Assembly (NCBI GenBank): GCA_037103525.1
Contig: JAZKLR010000657.1
Coordinates: 372,001 to 436,000, forward strand
Length of the DNA: 64,000 nucleotides
Reading direction: 5' to 3'
From: Ganaspis brasiliensis
Taxonomy: Eukaryota > Arthropoda > Insecta > Hymenoptera > Figitidae
Made by a program: the position numbers and the translations under genes. Below, one piece after another: positions 24,348 to 35,276 of this stretch. Under the pieces are notes generated by a model, which saw only the letters and a list, made by a program, of their open reading frames with translations, was not told the origin of the DNA and ran no database searches. Position 1 is the first letter of the stretch. Each line of letters opens with the position of its first letter.

Positions 24348-26513
24348 ATGAATTCTACTCATACTCCTGTTGTTAACAGGAAAGATTTAAGTAAAGAAAT
24401 TTTAAAGTTGACTCTTTCTTTGTATAATTTGTCACATATTTCTAGGAAAGATGTAGACTCGATTATAAATATGTTTAGTGATTTTTTTTCTAAACAATTC
24501 ATTCCATTTGTTCAAAACGAATTTGAAAATCTAGTTAAGCCGATATCAAATGCGGTATCTTATTCGAAAACCCAATTTGTTTTAGAAAATGTCAAGGATT
24601 TATTCTATCAAGTTTCAACAGAGCACTTAAGGTTCAAAATGTACGAAGAAAACAGCTTATACATTCCTCCCCAACTTTTTGAAATTGGAAAAGAAACTCA
24701 ATTCATCACTAATGAAGATCAAACAGTTCGTACTGAAATGAAACCAATATATGGAGCATACGTTTCATTAAAAGATACATTGCAGAAAGCTCTGTCAATT
24801 CCTGGTGTACTCGAATCCATTTTTACTTACATGGATGAGTTGAGTAAAGAAAAAAAGTATCTGTCAAACGTTTTACAAGCTGATCTTTGGATGAAAAAAT
24901 ACGAAAAATTGGGTAAGAACGTCTTACCTCTTTATTTATATTTCGACGAATTCGAAACTCGAAATCCTTTAGGAAGCCACGCTGGGGAAGAAAAAATGGG
25001 AGGGGTATACATTTCGCTTGCTTGTTTGCCTCCTCACATGTCTGCCAAGCTAAGAAATGTTTTTGTGTCTACAATTTTCAAATCGAAATACATGAAACTA
25101 TTTACAAATGCACAGCTATTTCGGAAATCGATGGAGGATCTTCATCTGGTTGCTACTGAAGGTGTGGAAGTAAATGTAGGCGGTAAAATTTATCATCTTT
25201 TTTTTCGGCTAATTCAAATATTAGGAGATAATATGGGACTAAACAGGATTTGCGGGTTTTCTTTAAGTTTTACAGCAAATTATTTTTGTCGAATGTGTTC
25301 CGCTTCTATGGAGGAGTGCAGAAAAATGATCGAAGAAAATGAATCGCTTTTACGAACGGCTAAATCTTACTTAGAGGATTTGAAGAAAAATAGCTTTGAA
25401 ACAACGGGAATCAAAGAAGAGTGTATTTTCAATGAAATGGAGGACTTTGATATTAATGAAAATATAACCGGAGATGTAATGCACGACTGTCCAGAAGGAA
25501 TTTTCGACTACACAATATCAAAAGTGGTGGATGGATTGATTAAAGACAATTTAATAACTGTGGATATACTAAACAATAGGATTGACACCTTTCCTTATAA
25601 CGATTTAGAGAAACAAAACAAGCCAAGGCCTTTGTTTTTTTCTGTAGGGAAAAAAGGGGGAAGAAAAATAAAAATCAAACAGTCTGCGTCCGAAATTACG
25701 TGCTTAACAAGATATTTGGGATTAATGATTGGTGATTTGATTCCTGCTGATAATCGCTACTGGAAGCTCTATCTTTGCTTAAGAGACATTCTTGATATTT
25801 TAATGTCTCCGGTTTTAGATAGAGGACAGATTCAAAGTCTAAAAATTCTTATAAGGAAACACAACATGCAATATTTGAACCTTTTTGGAAAATTGAAACC
25901 AAAAATGCATTTATGGCTTCACTACCCGAGACTTATAACGTTAAATGGTCCTGTTGTCCACTATTCTTCAATGAAATTTGAGAGAAAAAATAAGGAACTA
26001 AAAGCATATGCTTTGGGAACTAATTCGAACGTTAACTTGCCACTAACAATTGCAATCATGCATCAATTGCAATTGTGCTACACTTCAGAATTTTGTCCGC
26101 CTATTCTCCGTGACATTGTTCTTGGGCCGATCGTTAATCCGAGTGCTTACAGCGATTTGAAAAATTTGGTACCAAATTTGTCAAATAATTTGAAAGTTAT
26201 GACTTTGAAGAATGCAGAAATTCTCGGAAGTAACTTTTCAGAAGGAACTGTATTTGTAACTAGAATAACTGAAGATGGTCCCCGATTTGGAATGCTTAAA
26301 ACTGTATTTTATGTTGAAGATAAAAGTGTTTATTTTGAAACGAAAGAATTCGAAACGATTTACTTCAATCATCAATACCACGCGTATAATGTTCATTGTG
26401 ATCTCAGTAAATCAAATTTATTGATAAATGCGGAATTAATGCCCAGAATAGCACCTTGCCTATTATGTACAAAAAAGGGCGACCAATTTGTCGCAACAAG
26501 ATACAAACTTTGA
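24348..26513 (+). CDS. EnSpm/CACTA-like transposase, 721 aa
   Basis: One uninterrupted ORF. Recognisable transposase landmarks are LYLYFDEFETRNPLGS with the acidic D near residue 199, a CRMC...C cysteine cluster near 320, GDVMHDCPEG near 374-383 (the D.MHD..EG motif of CACTA-type enzymes), LGLMIGDLIP near 460, and PKMHLWLHYPRLITLNGP...SMKFERKNKE near 520-550, which matches the conserved region downstream of the catalytic core. These would form a DDE-type nuclease that excises and inserts the element. An acceptor-like CCCAG ends at 24,345, just before the ATG, so an upstream exon may add sequence; the N-terminal zinc fingers seen in some relatives are not visible. A possible AATAAA lies near 26,605. 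There are no frameshifts or stops. Confidence 0.88.
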   Translation: MNSTHTPVVNRKDLSKEILKLTLSLYNLSHISRKDVDSIINMFSDFFSKQFIPFVQNEFENLVKPISNAVSYSKTQFVLENVKDLFYQVSTEHLRFKMYEENSLYIPPQLFEIGKETQFITNEDQTVRTEMKPIYGAYVSLKDTLQKALSIPGVLESIFTYMDELSKEKKYLSNVLQADLWMKKYEKLGKNVLPLYLYFDEFETRNPLGSHAGEEKMGGVYISLACLPPHMSAKLRNVFVSTIFKSKYMKLFTNAQLFRKSMEDLHLVATEGVEVNVGGKIYHLFFRLIQILGDNMGLNRICGFSLSFTANYFCRMCSASMEECRKMIEENESLLRTAKSYLEDLKKNSFETTGIKEECIFNEMEDFDINENITGDVMHDCPEGIFDYTISKVVDGLIKDNLITVDILNNRIDTFPYNDLEKQNKPRPLFFSVGKKGGRKIKIKQSASEITCLTRYLGLMIGDLIPADNRYWKLYLCLRDILDILMSPVLDRGQIQSLKILIRKHNMQYLNLFGKLKPKMHLWLHYPRLITLNGPVVHYSSMKFERKNKELKAYALGTNSNVNLPLTIAIMHQLQLCYTSEFCPPILRDIVLGPIVNPSAYSDLKNLVPNLSNNLKVMTLKNAEILGSNFSEGTVFVTRITEDGPRFGMLKTVFYVEDKSVYFETKEFETIYFNHQYHAYNVHCDLSKSNLLINAELMPRIAPCLLCTKKGDQFVATRYKL

Positions 26514-28496
26514 AAGTATAAAACTATAACGTTTAAGTTAAGTTTAAAATGTAAAAAAATTTAAGAAAACTTAATTAAAATTTACTCTAAAATGTACAAT
26601 TTCAATAAATTATTTTTTAGAATTTCTGATTTTATTTTGTTTAGAGGGACTAGAGGTTAAGAAAGTCAGAATGGAGTCAGGGAATTTTTTTATTCACAGA
26701 AACGCCAGTCAGAATTAAGGAGAGAATTCCATATTTTAATAAAATTATTAAATTTTAGTTTCTCCGAAAGTTATTTAATTTTAATAAATTTATTTACATT
26801 TCAATCAATTGAAAATTGAATTATCTATTTAAAATCTTAATCAATTAAAAATTAAAATATTTAAAGCTTTATTCAATTAAAAATATAATTATTAGACAAT
26901 ATAATTAATAAAAAATTCAATTATTCCTAATTTGAATCAATTAAAAATTCATTTCTTTCAAAATTTAATCATTAAATATTTCTAAATAATTTTTAAAAAT
27001 TTCTTTTTTGGTTAAACTTATATTTAAATTTTTTTAATTTAAATATTAAGAAATTTTTTAACTTTACAATTATTTTAAGAATTTGGCAATAGTTTTAGAA
27101 GCGGACAAATTCAATAAGTTTTTTTTTTTAAATAGAGATTTAAAGTGACGATTTTATTTTTAAAATTTAACTCAAAACCTCAGTTAAAGTAATAGCCTTA
27201 TAATATGATTTAAAAAGGTGTTCAGACAAAACAAAAAAAAATATTTTAATGCAAAAAATAATTTATATTTTGCTAAAATCAATTATTAGAATATTAATGT
27301 TTATTTAATATATAATAGTAATAGCACAGGCACACAAAAAAAGTTTATTTTTGGCAGAGAAAATACGCTGGTGTCATTTTCTGTATTTTTTTGTGCTGAA
27401 TCCGAATCTCAAGTCAGAATTGCTTGTTATAGGCTCAAATATCAAGAATAGTCTTAGAAATTCCTTTCCTATTTAGTTTCTTAAAATTATCTAAAAAATT
27501 CAAGCTAGTATAAAAATTATAATTTCAAATTCAGATTCAGTAGAAAAAATACATGGAAAAATAGTAGCATAATGTTTTGGTAAAAAACATTTTTTTGTCT
27601 GTAATTCAGAATTTATACCAGTTTTTTGAGAATATCTCAATATTTTGAGCAAATTGTGATTTCCGATTCGAATTTAGCGTAAAAAAACATAGACATACAC
27701 TATCATAGTTTCATGTAAACATTTATTTATTTTCGCTTTTTCATGGAGGAAGTATTGCTTTCGTAAAATTTTTGGATTTCGATTTATTTAAAGCGAAAAA
27801 ATAATTTTTTAGAATTGTAGGTGTTACTGGAGGACAAATAATATGAGGAAAACAATTTTGAAAAATAATTTTTAACCCATAACATAATATAATGTATTGA
27901 CATCTATAGATATTGTTGTTTAATTTTGTAAAGCTTTTCAAGACTCATTTTTTGAGCTATTGGCAAGCATTTTACATTTATTATATCCAGAGTTATTGAT
28001 ATTTTAAAAATTATAAAAAACTTTCTTTTCCTAAAACTATAAGGAAATTTATTGACAAATATAAATAATTTTTTTCATTTTGCACAGTTTTTCAATTTTT
28101 GCATTTTTATTAAATTTATATATTTCATATTTTTTTATCACATCTTCTTAAGGAATTAATTTACTTCTTGTTTTATTTTATTTTGTCTCTTTCATCAGTT
28201 TTTTTGAGTTTATTTAAAAATATCAATTCCGATAATTCCAATTTTAAATTCGGATTCAGCGGGGAAAAATACGTGGCCAAAAATATTGTGTCTCAAACAA
28301 AAAAATAAATATTCTGTTTTTCTGGCATTTCACTACAAAAAAGGACAGACAAAATTTTTTTACTTAAAATCATCAAAATCCTAAAAAATTTAGGCATCAT
28401 CAATTTACATCACAGTTTAAATATTAAAAAAAATTCAAGTTAAACACATTAAATGGCTATAAATTGAATTTTTAAATACGTGTTCTTAAACGTTCG
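26514..28496. other. Non-coding 3' part of the EnSpm-like element
   Basis: AT-rich, no gene seen. Imperfectly repeated segments such as 'aattcagattcagtagaaaaaatac' and 'aaattcggattcagcggggaaaaatac' (about 27,520 and 28,250) and 'gaatccgaatctcaagtcag' (27,400) suggest degenerate subterminal repeats, which CACTA elements often use as transposase-binding sites. Confidence 0.4.
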
Positions 28497-28767
28497 CACG
28501 GAAGTGTGTTTGCAAGAGGCTCTTCTTACCGGAATAGGGCGGAACTCGTGGAAAAGAAGCACCTTGATAATGCCTGCGTTATTCGCGTGGCGTCGCTGCG
28601 AATGCAGTACGATTTCTTGCAACCAAAGCACATCTAACTTGGAATTGTAGTATAGATATCTCTCGCGCAGAAAACGTATGAATTCATACTTAACGCGGAA
28701 GAAACGCGCCTGGCGAAAAAATCACGAACTACTTCCTTGCCACAAAGCCCTGATTTTTTTCTCCGTG
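28497..28767 (-). repeat. Right 271-bp terminal inverted repeat of the EnSpm-like element
   Basis: Inverse copy of 17179-17449 with identical length and about one difference by eye, which implies either a recent insertion or recent conversion between ends. Confidence 0.85.
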
Positions 28768-28769
28768 TG

Positions 28770-29030
28770 GAGACCTGGAGATCGCGTTGGTACCTAAGTA
28801 CTTCGGAGAAGTCGATTATCACATTTTGAGGTTAACACCTCTAAGAAAGTTGATTTAAAATGACCTAGATATCATATAGGTACTTAAGTATTTCAGAGAT
28901 GTAGATATTCACATTTTGAGGTTAACTTCCCTGAAGAAGTTCGATGGTAATGACCTGGACATCTGTTGGGTAGTTACGTACTTTAGAGAAGTCAATATTT
29001 TCACATTTTGAGGTTAACTTCCATGTATTA
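28770..29030. repeat. Three tandem copies of a ~90-bp repeat
   Basis: Each unit begins GACCTGGA/GACCTAGA and contains GGTAC.TAAGTA.TT and CACATTTTGAGGTTAAC. Starts are near 28,773, 28,861 and 28,958. The array abuts the right end of the EnSpm-like element; its left continuation is not seen on the other flank. Confidence 0.65.
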
Positions 29031-29219
29031 TATGTCCACCATTAACTTAAATTTATGCACTCCTGTTCTTAAAAGCTTTTTTTAATCCTAATATTTCTGG
29101 TCGGGCTATAGCCGGATACTTTGATATTTGGCCCAGATTCTACCTGAATATTGCGGGGGGACACTTCTGGTCAGGAGCCAGCTAGAAAACCGAACAATGA
29201 CCAGCTTACACCTGGGCTC

Positions 29220-30580
29220 CCCTACGGCTGTTTCTTTAATTGTTCATGAATTCGAATCACATTACCAAAAACCGGGCGTTAAAATCAAATCCAGAAGATT
29301 CATTTGACCAAAAAGAGTTTTTTTTAAACATAATAAACGACAAATTTCTGACAACACTTTTCTTGAAAGAAAAATATTTCTAACTTTTTGTTGCGTCTCC
29401 TGGCTGCCTTTACTTTATTTATACATAAATTGGAACCAAATTACACAAAACCGGGTCTTTAAATTAAATGTGGAAGATTAAATCGTCTAAAACCTGTATT
29501 CTTCACACATGAGAAACGACTTGTTTCTAACATTATAACTTTTTAAAGACGAAAAATATTTCTAAACTTTTTTGGCATCTCCTGGCTGTTTTTTCTTTAA
29601 TTGTTTATGAATTCGAACCAAATTACACAAAACTGGGCCTTCAAATTAAATCTAGAAGGTTTAATCGACCAAAAAGTGTATTTTTCAAACATGAAAAACG
29701 ACTATTTTCTGGCATAACTTTTGAAGACGAAATATATTTCTAAATTTTGTTGGCTTTACCTGACTGTTTTTTCTTTAATTGTTCATGAATTCGAATCACA
29801 TTACCAAAAACCGGGCGTTTAAATCAAATCCAGAAGATTCATTTGACCAAAAAGAGTTTTTTTTAAACATGAAAAACGACTAGTTTCCATAACATAACTT
29901 TTGCTGGACGAAAAATATTTCTAAATTTTGTTCGCTATACCTGCCTGTTTTTTCTTCAATTGTTTATGAATTTGAACCAAATTACACAAAACCGGACCTT
30001 TAAATTAAATCTGGAAGATTTAATAGGCCGAAAAATTTATTTTTCAAACATGAAAAACGACTATTTTCTGGCATAACTTTTTAAGACGAAAAATATTTTA
30101 AAATTTTTTTGGCTCCACTCGACTGTTTTTTCTTAAATTGTTTATGAATTTGAACCAAATTACACAAAACCGGGCCTTTAAATTGAATCTAGAAGATTTA
30201 ATCGGCCAAAAAGTGTATTTTTCAAACATGAAAAACGACTAGTTTCTAAAACATAACTTTTTAAAGACGAGAAATATTTGCAAATTTTTTTGGCTTAACC
30301 TGACGGCTTTTTCTTTAATTGTTTTATGAATTTGAATCAAAATTACCAAAAACCGGGCGTTTAAATCAAATCCAGAAGATTCATTTGACCAAAAAGAGTT
30401 TTTTTTAAACATGAAAAACGACAAATTTTTGACAACACTTTTCTTGAAAGAAAAATATTTCTAAATTTTTGTTGCGTCTCCTGGCTGCCTTTACTTTATT
30501 CATGTATAAATTGGAACCGAATTACAAAAAACCTTGCTTTTATATTAAATGTATAAGATATTATTAACCAAAATTTCTTT
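29220..30580. repeat. Satellite-like array, ~179-bp unit, eight copies with higher-order order
   Basis: A TTTCTTTAATTGTTCATGAA-like segment recurs near 29,231, 29,408, 29,590, 29,768, 29,950, 30,126, 30,307 and 30,486, giving a 176-182 bp period. Each unit also has ACCGGGC, a CAAATCCAGAAGATT or TAAATCTAGAAGATT box, a CATGAAAAACGAC box and GAAAAATATTTCTAA. Copies 1, 4 and 7 share CCGGGCGTTTAAATCAAATC. Copies 2 and 8 share CTGCCTTTACTTTATT. Copies 3, 5 and 6 share TAGGCC/CGGCC variants. So types run A-B-C-A-C-C-A-B. Confidence 0.75.
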
Positions 30581-31173
30581 ATTGTAGAATTAAAAATGTG
30601 TATGTATTTTCTAATTTCTTTTTTGCCCGAAAAACCAAATTCCTCTGTGTAAAAAGTTTTTAAATTTTCATAAATGGTTTTGCTTTTTTGAAATTCCTAA
30701 AATTTATTTATTAATTTTTTTTAAAATGAATGTTAGTATTCTTTATTTAACAAATTGTTTTATGTATATTTTTTGTATTTTCTTTTTGTTATTTTCGAAA
30801 CATTTTTTGTCCTTTAACTTTATTTTATTTCTTTTTTTTTTAATGATTTTGTTTAATTTCATATTTTTAACTGGTATTTTTCGATTTTTGATTAGAAGTT
30901 TGATAGTTGAAGTAAAAAATGTTAAAAGTTTAATTAATTTTAAAATGAATTTTGAGAATAAAGATTTATTCAATAAACCTATCTCAAAAAGATTATTTTT
31001 TACTTGTTTAAAAAATTGATACTATGTAAAAAAAGTTTTAACTTTTTTTCTGCTTTCTCACATGTTGTAAAAAAATGATGATGTTGGTATATAAACCTTT
31101 GAGCTCTAGTCACTTTGATATGTATTGTATTTGAGTTGTGTTGAGTCGGTAAAAGAGGTTAGGTCGATATGCG
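30581..31173. other. Very AT-rich spacer
   Basis: A 97-codon Phe/Leu/Ile-rich open frame (30,726-31,019) looks like a by-product of T-rich DNA. I see no signal peptide logic, homologue or promoter supporting it. Confidence 0.35.
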
Positions 31174-31293
31174 TTAAGGGGGGGGGGTATGGTTTAAACA
31201 GCAAAAAAAACCCTTTTTAAACATTTTTTTTTTTTTTTTTTGACGAAACTACTGAATATTTTTTAATCCTTTTATTACTACATTATTTAGTAA

Positions 31294-31528
31294 TGTTGGA
31301 GATTAGCGCCCTCTCCTATTCCTCATTCTTATTGGCGCACTATTTCTTACGCGCGTAGGCGCACTACTTTTGTATTAGCGTGCGCGGTTGCTTTGTTCGT
31401 TTTGTTTATTACGAGTGTTCGTTACTTTGAGTGCGCATCGTTGAGTGTAACGAGTCAATTAATAAATTAAATATAGAAGTGTTAAATACGTGGTTGTTTT
31501 ATTGAGTTGCCTTAAACCAAAATACAAA
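31294..31528 (+). repeat. 5' LTR of the Copia element
   Basis: 235 bp. It has GCGC-containing boxes (TTACGCGCGTAGGCGC) and should hold promoter and start site. No clear TATA box was fixed by eye. Confidence 0.92.
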
Positions 31529-31588
31529 AGGTTATCGGTCCACACCACGTTCCACTGCGCTGGAAAAACAAAAAAAAAGATTAAAAAG

Positions 31589-34149
31589 ATGAGTGACGAG
31601 GGTGAAAAAGTTCAAACCATGGACCTGGAGAAAGACGAGAACCAGAATTTAAACTGTAAGTACAGTTTTCTTTAATAAGTAAAAGAAAGTGCGGGTCAAG
31701 AATAAAAGATAAAATAAAATTGAAATAGCGGATTTAAGGAAATTGAGAAATTAAATAAAGAAGTGAAATTAACCAAAGTGACGCGAAGTAAAATTCTCAT
31801 ATCAGAAATAGAAAATGGCGGCGTGGTCATTTTGAGAAGTTAAGACGTGAAAATTCTTATTTTTGTTCTGTTGAGGGTTTAAAACATTTCAATTAGTTTC
31901 GTTTCTCGAAGCCGCGTATAACACGCGCATAAAAGCCTGCCGGCAAAAGACGTGATGTGAAGGGAGAAACGTTTCGTGTAAAGAAAGACGGAGTGAAGAG
32001 GCGATCAGTTAGAAAGAGAAAGACGAGATGCAAGTTCAAAAGCGCTTTCGAATTTGTCATGTGATACGGGAATTAACGAATGAATTCAAATAATGAAACT
32101 TGATAGATGTGTCGATAATATGTACATATTAAATTATTTTCAAATCAAAATTAAGTTTTGTTACATAAATTAGGATGAGATAAATTTTTATTTGCAGACG
32201 AAGAGGAATATGCAAGCTTATGGAAGTTTATAACCGCGACATTTAAATTAGACGAATTGCATGGAGGAGAAGAATTAGAACTGTTTTTAGAAGGAGAATC
32301 CATAGTCTTAATTATGGAAAAAGGAAACGTTTATAAAACTGGTGAGCATAGACGAGATAAAAACAAATTAAAGAATTAATAAATAAAAGAAGTGCACTTA
32401 ATAATTATAACAATAGATAAATATTTAAATCGCTCTGAAATTTAAATTCATCAAAGTAATGAAATATTACAGGGTATTAAAGTGTTTATTCTATTTACAC
32501 GATTCCGAGAGGTTGATAGGGAAACTGATACTTGATGTTCGGTGAAGTGACCCTGTCAACATTAGTGTGCTTGTGGGTGATCTTGATGTTCAGACTCTCA
32601 CACTCACACTAGTCTTGAAATCAGTGTTGCTTGAAGTTCGGTGGGCTGATTTCGAGACAAAAGTCATTGGCATAATATTATTTAATGATAACATAAAATT
32701 AATAGTTAAATTTTCTTTACAGAAAAACGAATGGTCACAGAAACTCAATGGGATGCCCTTCAAAAATGGCACGAGGAAAAATTGCTTTCTGATCATCCTA
32801 CTATTAAACCTCAAATGACTGCCTCGGTACCCGATATAAATAAAGAAATAGGAAATGATGAGAATTTAGATGAGGTGATCATAGAAAACAATCTAGATGA
32901 GAATAGAAGCGGAATAAATGTGATAGAAACGATAGAAGAGGTAGAAGAGATGAGAAAGGATGAGTCTAACGAAGAGATTAAAAGAGATGAGGCTAGCAAA
33001 GAAATGACGAGTGAGCTCAATAATGTGTTGGCCAAAATGGGTACAGGTAAACCTAAAATCTTAAATATTACAACAATTAATAAAAACTCTTATTTGGGAA
33101 ACCTTGCGAATAATAGTACTGAAAATAAAGAATTAAATTTGTTTACAGTAAATCAGCGCATAAACAATCAGGAAATTAAACTGAGTACCCTGATTGACAC
33201 AGTAAAGAAATTCTGTGAAGCATCAACAGCTGCCTTCAACAACCTAAGTTCTCTTATGAACGAAATGACAAAGGAGGTGAAGGATAAAAAGGACGAGTTG
33301 ACAAAAATAATTAAAGCAGCTGAAGAAAGGGAAAAGAAAGATAAAGATGAGGTGCAAGAATTACAAAAAATTATACGAGAAGACTATGCAAAACAATTAC
33401 AATTGATAAACGAAACTGTTAATAAATTGCTTGAAGTTAACAATTCTTTAAAAGGAAAGGAAAGAAGTGTGACAAGAGAGACGAAAGATAAGGAAAAGAA
33501 CGATAGAAAGGATATTAGAAGACGAGCAGACGAGGAAACAGCAAGTAAAAGACCGATGGGAGAAGTAAGTAATCCTTTCGTAAAAACTTATAAAGAAAGA
33601 AAATTAAATAAAAGCACTAACTTAAGAGATCAAATTACTAATATTGTACAAGAGCAGTTTAAAGTTAATGAGAATAGAGTTGATGCGTTTAATCAAAATT
33701 CAAATAAAATATTAAAATTAGAAATAATCAATAAAGGTGGTGGGGTAAAAAGAGACCATAAATTATCTAATAACATCAAATATGAACACTTTTACGATTA
33801 TTTTTCCTCGGAGCTGAGGTCTTGCGGATTGTTGCATATTGTTGATAAAGACGTAGAGACGAGTGTAGTAGACGAGAAAATCATTTCAGAACAACAGTTT
33901 AAAGTCCGTGACATTTTAATCAACCATTTAGACCAAAACTATCATTCAAAAGTTATGCATTTAAAAGACCCGGTAGATATATTAAACAAACTTAAAGAAA
34001 TTAAAAGATGCGAAATAAATGTCACTTCCCATAGTGTGAGGAAACAATTGTACAATATGCAATACGTGATTGGCAAGACCTCGGCTGACGAATTTTGTGA
34101 AAAGTTCGATAACACTATTAGGAGTTACGAAAATTCTCCTGGTGTCTGA
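31589..34149 (+). pseudogene. Copia gag with long N-terminal extension and two putative introns
   Basis: ATG at 31589. Exons 31589-31655, 32198-32341 and 32723-34149 join in phase across GT-AG borders (introns 542 and 381 bp). The first 70 or so residues are acidic. Residues encoded about 32,880-33,560 are Glu/Lys-rich with strong coiled-coil character. The Copia gag core begins about 33,700 (YDYFSSELRSCGLLHIV, VMHLKDPVDILNKL, VRKQLYNMQY). The frame then ends at a TGA (34147-34149), and homologous frame resumes in the next ORF after one or two single-base indels. An N-terminus of over 300 residues before the gag core is unusual for Copia. An unspliced alternative could start at 32731. Confidence 0.7.
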
Positions 34150-34184
34150 AGCACAAAAAAGAGACGCGTTTTTATAACGCTGTC

Positions 34185-34787
34185 ATGATATCTGTACCAG
34201 CGGTACAAACCATCGATTTTGTTTCAAAAAATACAAAAGGAAGAGAAATAACTTATAAAGAATTAAAACTTCTCGTAATACAGGATGAGGCCAACAGAAA
34301 GCAGACGAGCAGTGATGGCAAAGATGTGAGGGCAGCCCTTATGAGGAGGAGAGAGGGTACCAGGTGCTACGAATGCCACGACACTGGTCACATAGGAGCA
34401 TCATGCCCTAATAAAGGACTAGGAATTTTGTGCTACAAATGCAATAAATTTGGGAATCACATTGCATCAAATTGCCCAAATACGCCCTTAACTTCGGGCA
34501 CATCATCAGCAGAACGAGGATATAGACGAGGTATTTCTAGATCTGTAAAAATTACTAATTCCGATAACTCAAATAATCAACAAGGACGCGGATTGAAAAG
34601 AAAATTAAATAACAGTTTGGATAATGGGACAAAAAGAGGACGAGGTAGTTATGGAAGAGGTAAATATAGAGTCAATATTTCGAGAATGTTTTATCAGCAT
34701 AAGAAGTTCGAAAACAAAAATAATCAGAAAACAAATAATTTTATTAATGGAGAAAAACAGATGAATGCGAAAAATAATAAAGGTTAA
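34185..34787 (+). pseudogene. Copia gag C-terminus with two CCHC zinc knuckles
   Basis: Contains CYECHDTGHIGASC and CYKCNKFGNHIASNC, the paired nucleocapsid knuckles that bind element RNA. An Arg/Gly/Asn-rich tail follows. It is out of frame with the preceding gag part (small indels at about 34,140-34,175) and ends at an in-frame TAA (34785-34787), after which the same frame continues into protease. Confidence 0.88.
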
Positions 34788-34826
34788 GAGGAAACTAATG
34801 AGGTAAGAAGTGCTTGTGTTTATCCA

Positions 34827-35276
34827 ATGGAAATAAATGGGGAGGTTTTCCGCGCAAATTATAATAATACCCTTTTCAATCTGTCAAATAAAAATAAACT
34901 TATAACTGAGTTTTTAGCAGATTCCGGTGCTACAGAGCATTTAATTAATTGCAAAATCATTTTTAAAAATTTAGATGAGTCTGAAGTCGGTTTAATAAAA
35001 TGTGCTAATAAAAATAGTTCAGCCGACTTAAGAACAGAAGAAGTGGGTAAAATAGAAATTAAATTAAAAAATGGAAGTGTGATAGAAATTGATACAGTGA
35101 TTTTTGCTGAAGCATTAAAAGAAAATCTATTATCGTTGAGAAAGTTCGTGGAAATAGGACTTAGTGTTTATTTAGATAAAGAAAAAATCGATATTTTTGA
35201 TCCTGTTTCGGATGAATTGTTTTTATCGGGAGTGTATAAAAGACCTTATTGGATAATTGAATTAGAAATCCATTAG
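34827..35276 (+). pseudogene. Copia aspartic protease segment
   Basis: FLADSGATEHLI carries the DSGA catalytic motif, about 33 residues into this piece. The segment then follows the usual Copia protease pattern to LSLRKFVEIGL and SGVYKRPYWI. It is in the same frame as the zinc-knuckle piece and the integrase piece, separated only by single stops (TAA 34785-34787 and TAG 35274-35276). Confidence 0.88.

Larger units (their letters stand above)
17179..28767 (+). mobile_element. EnSpm/CACTA-like DNA transposon, 11.6 kb, apparently young
   Basis: Terminal inverted repeats of 271 bp each (17179-17449 and 28497-28767) start CACGGAGAAAAAAATCAGGG and differ at about one base by eye (AATAC versus AACAC). 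Between them lie an 8-exon gene (17964-24060) and a transposase ORF (24348-26513), both on the plus strand, as in two-gene animal EnSpm elements. CACGG ends resemble the CACTA/CACTG ends of this superfamily. The flanks (ATA on the left, TGG on the right) do not match, so the usual 2-3 bp target duplication is missing. About 2.6 kb of the length is a nested Mutator-like element in the last intron. Confidence 0.85.

Noticed and set aside
30726..31019. 97-codon plus frame with membrane-like composition
   Set aside because: T-rich DNA gives Phe/Leu/Ile frames by chance; the antisense is also open and no other support exists.
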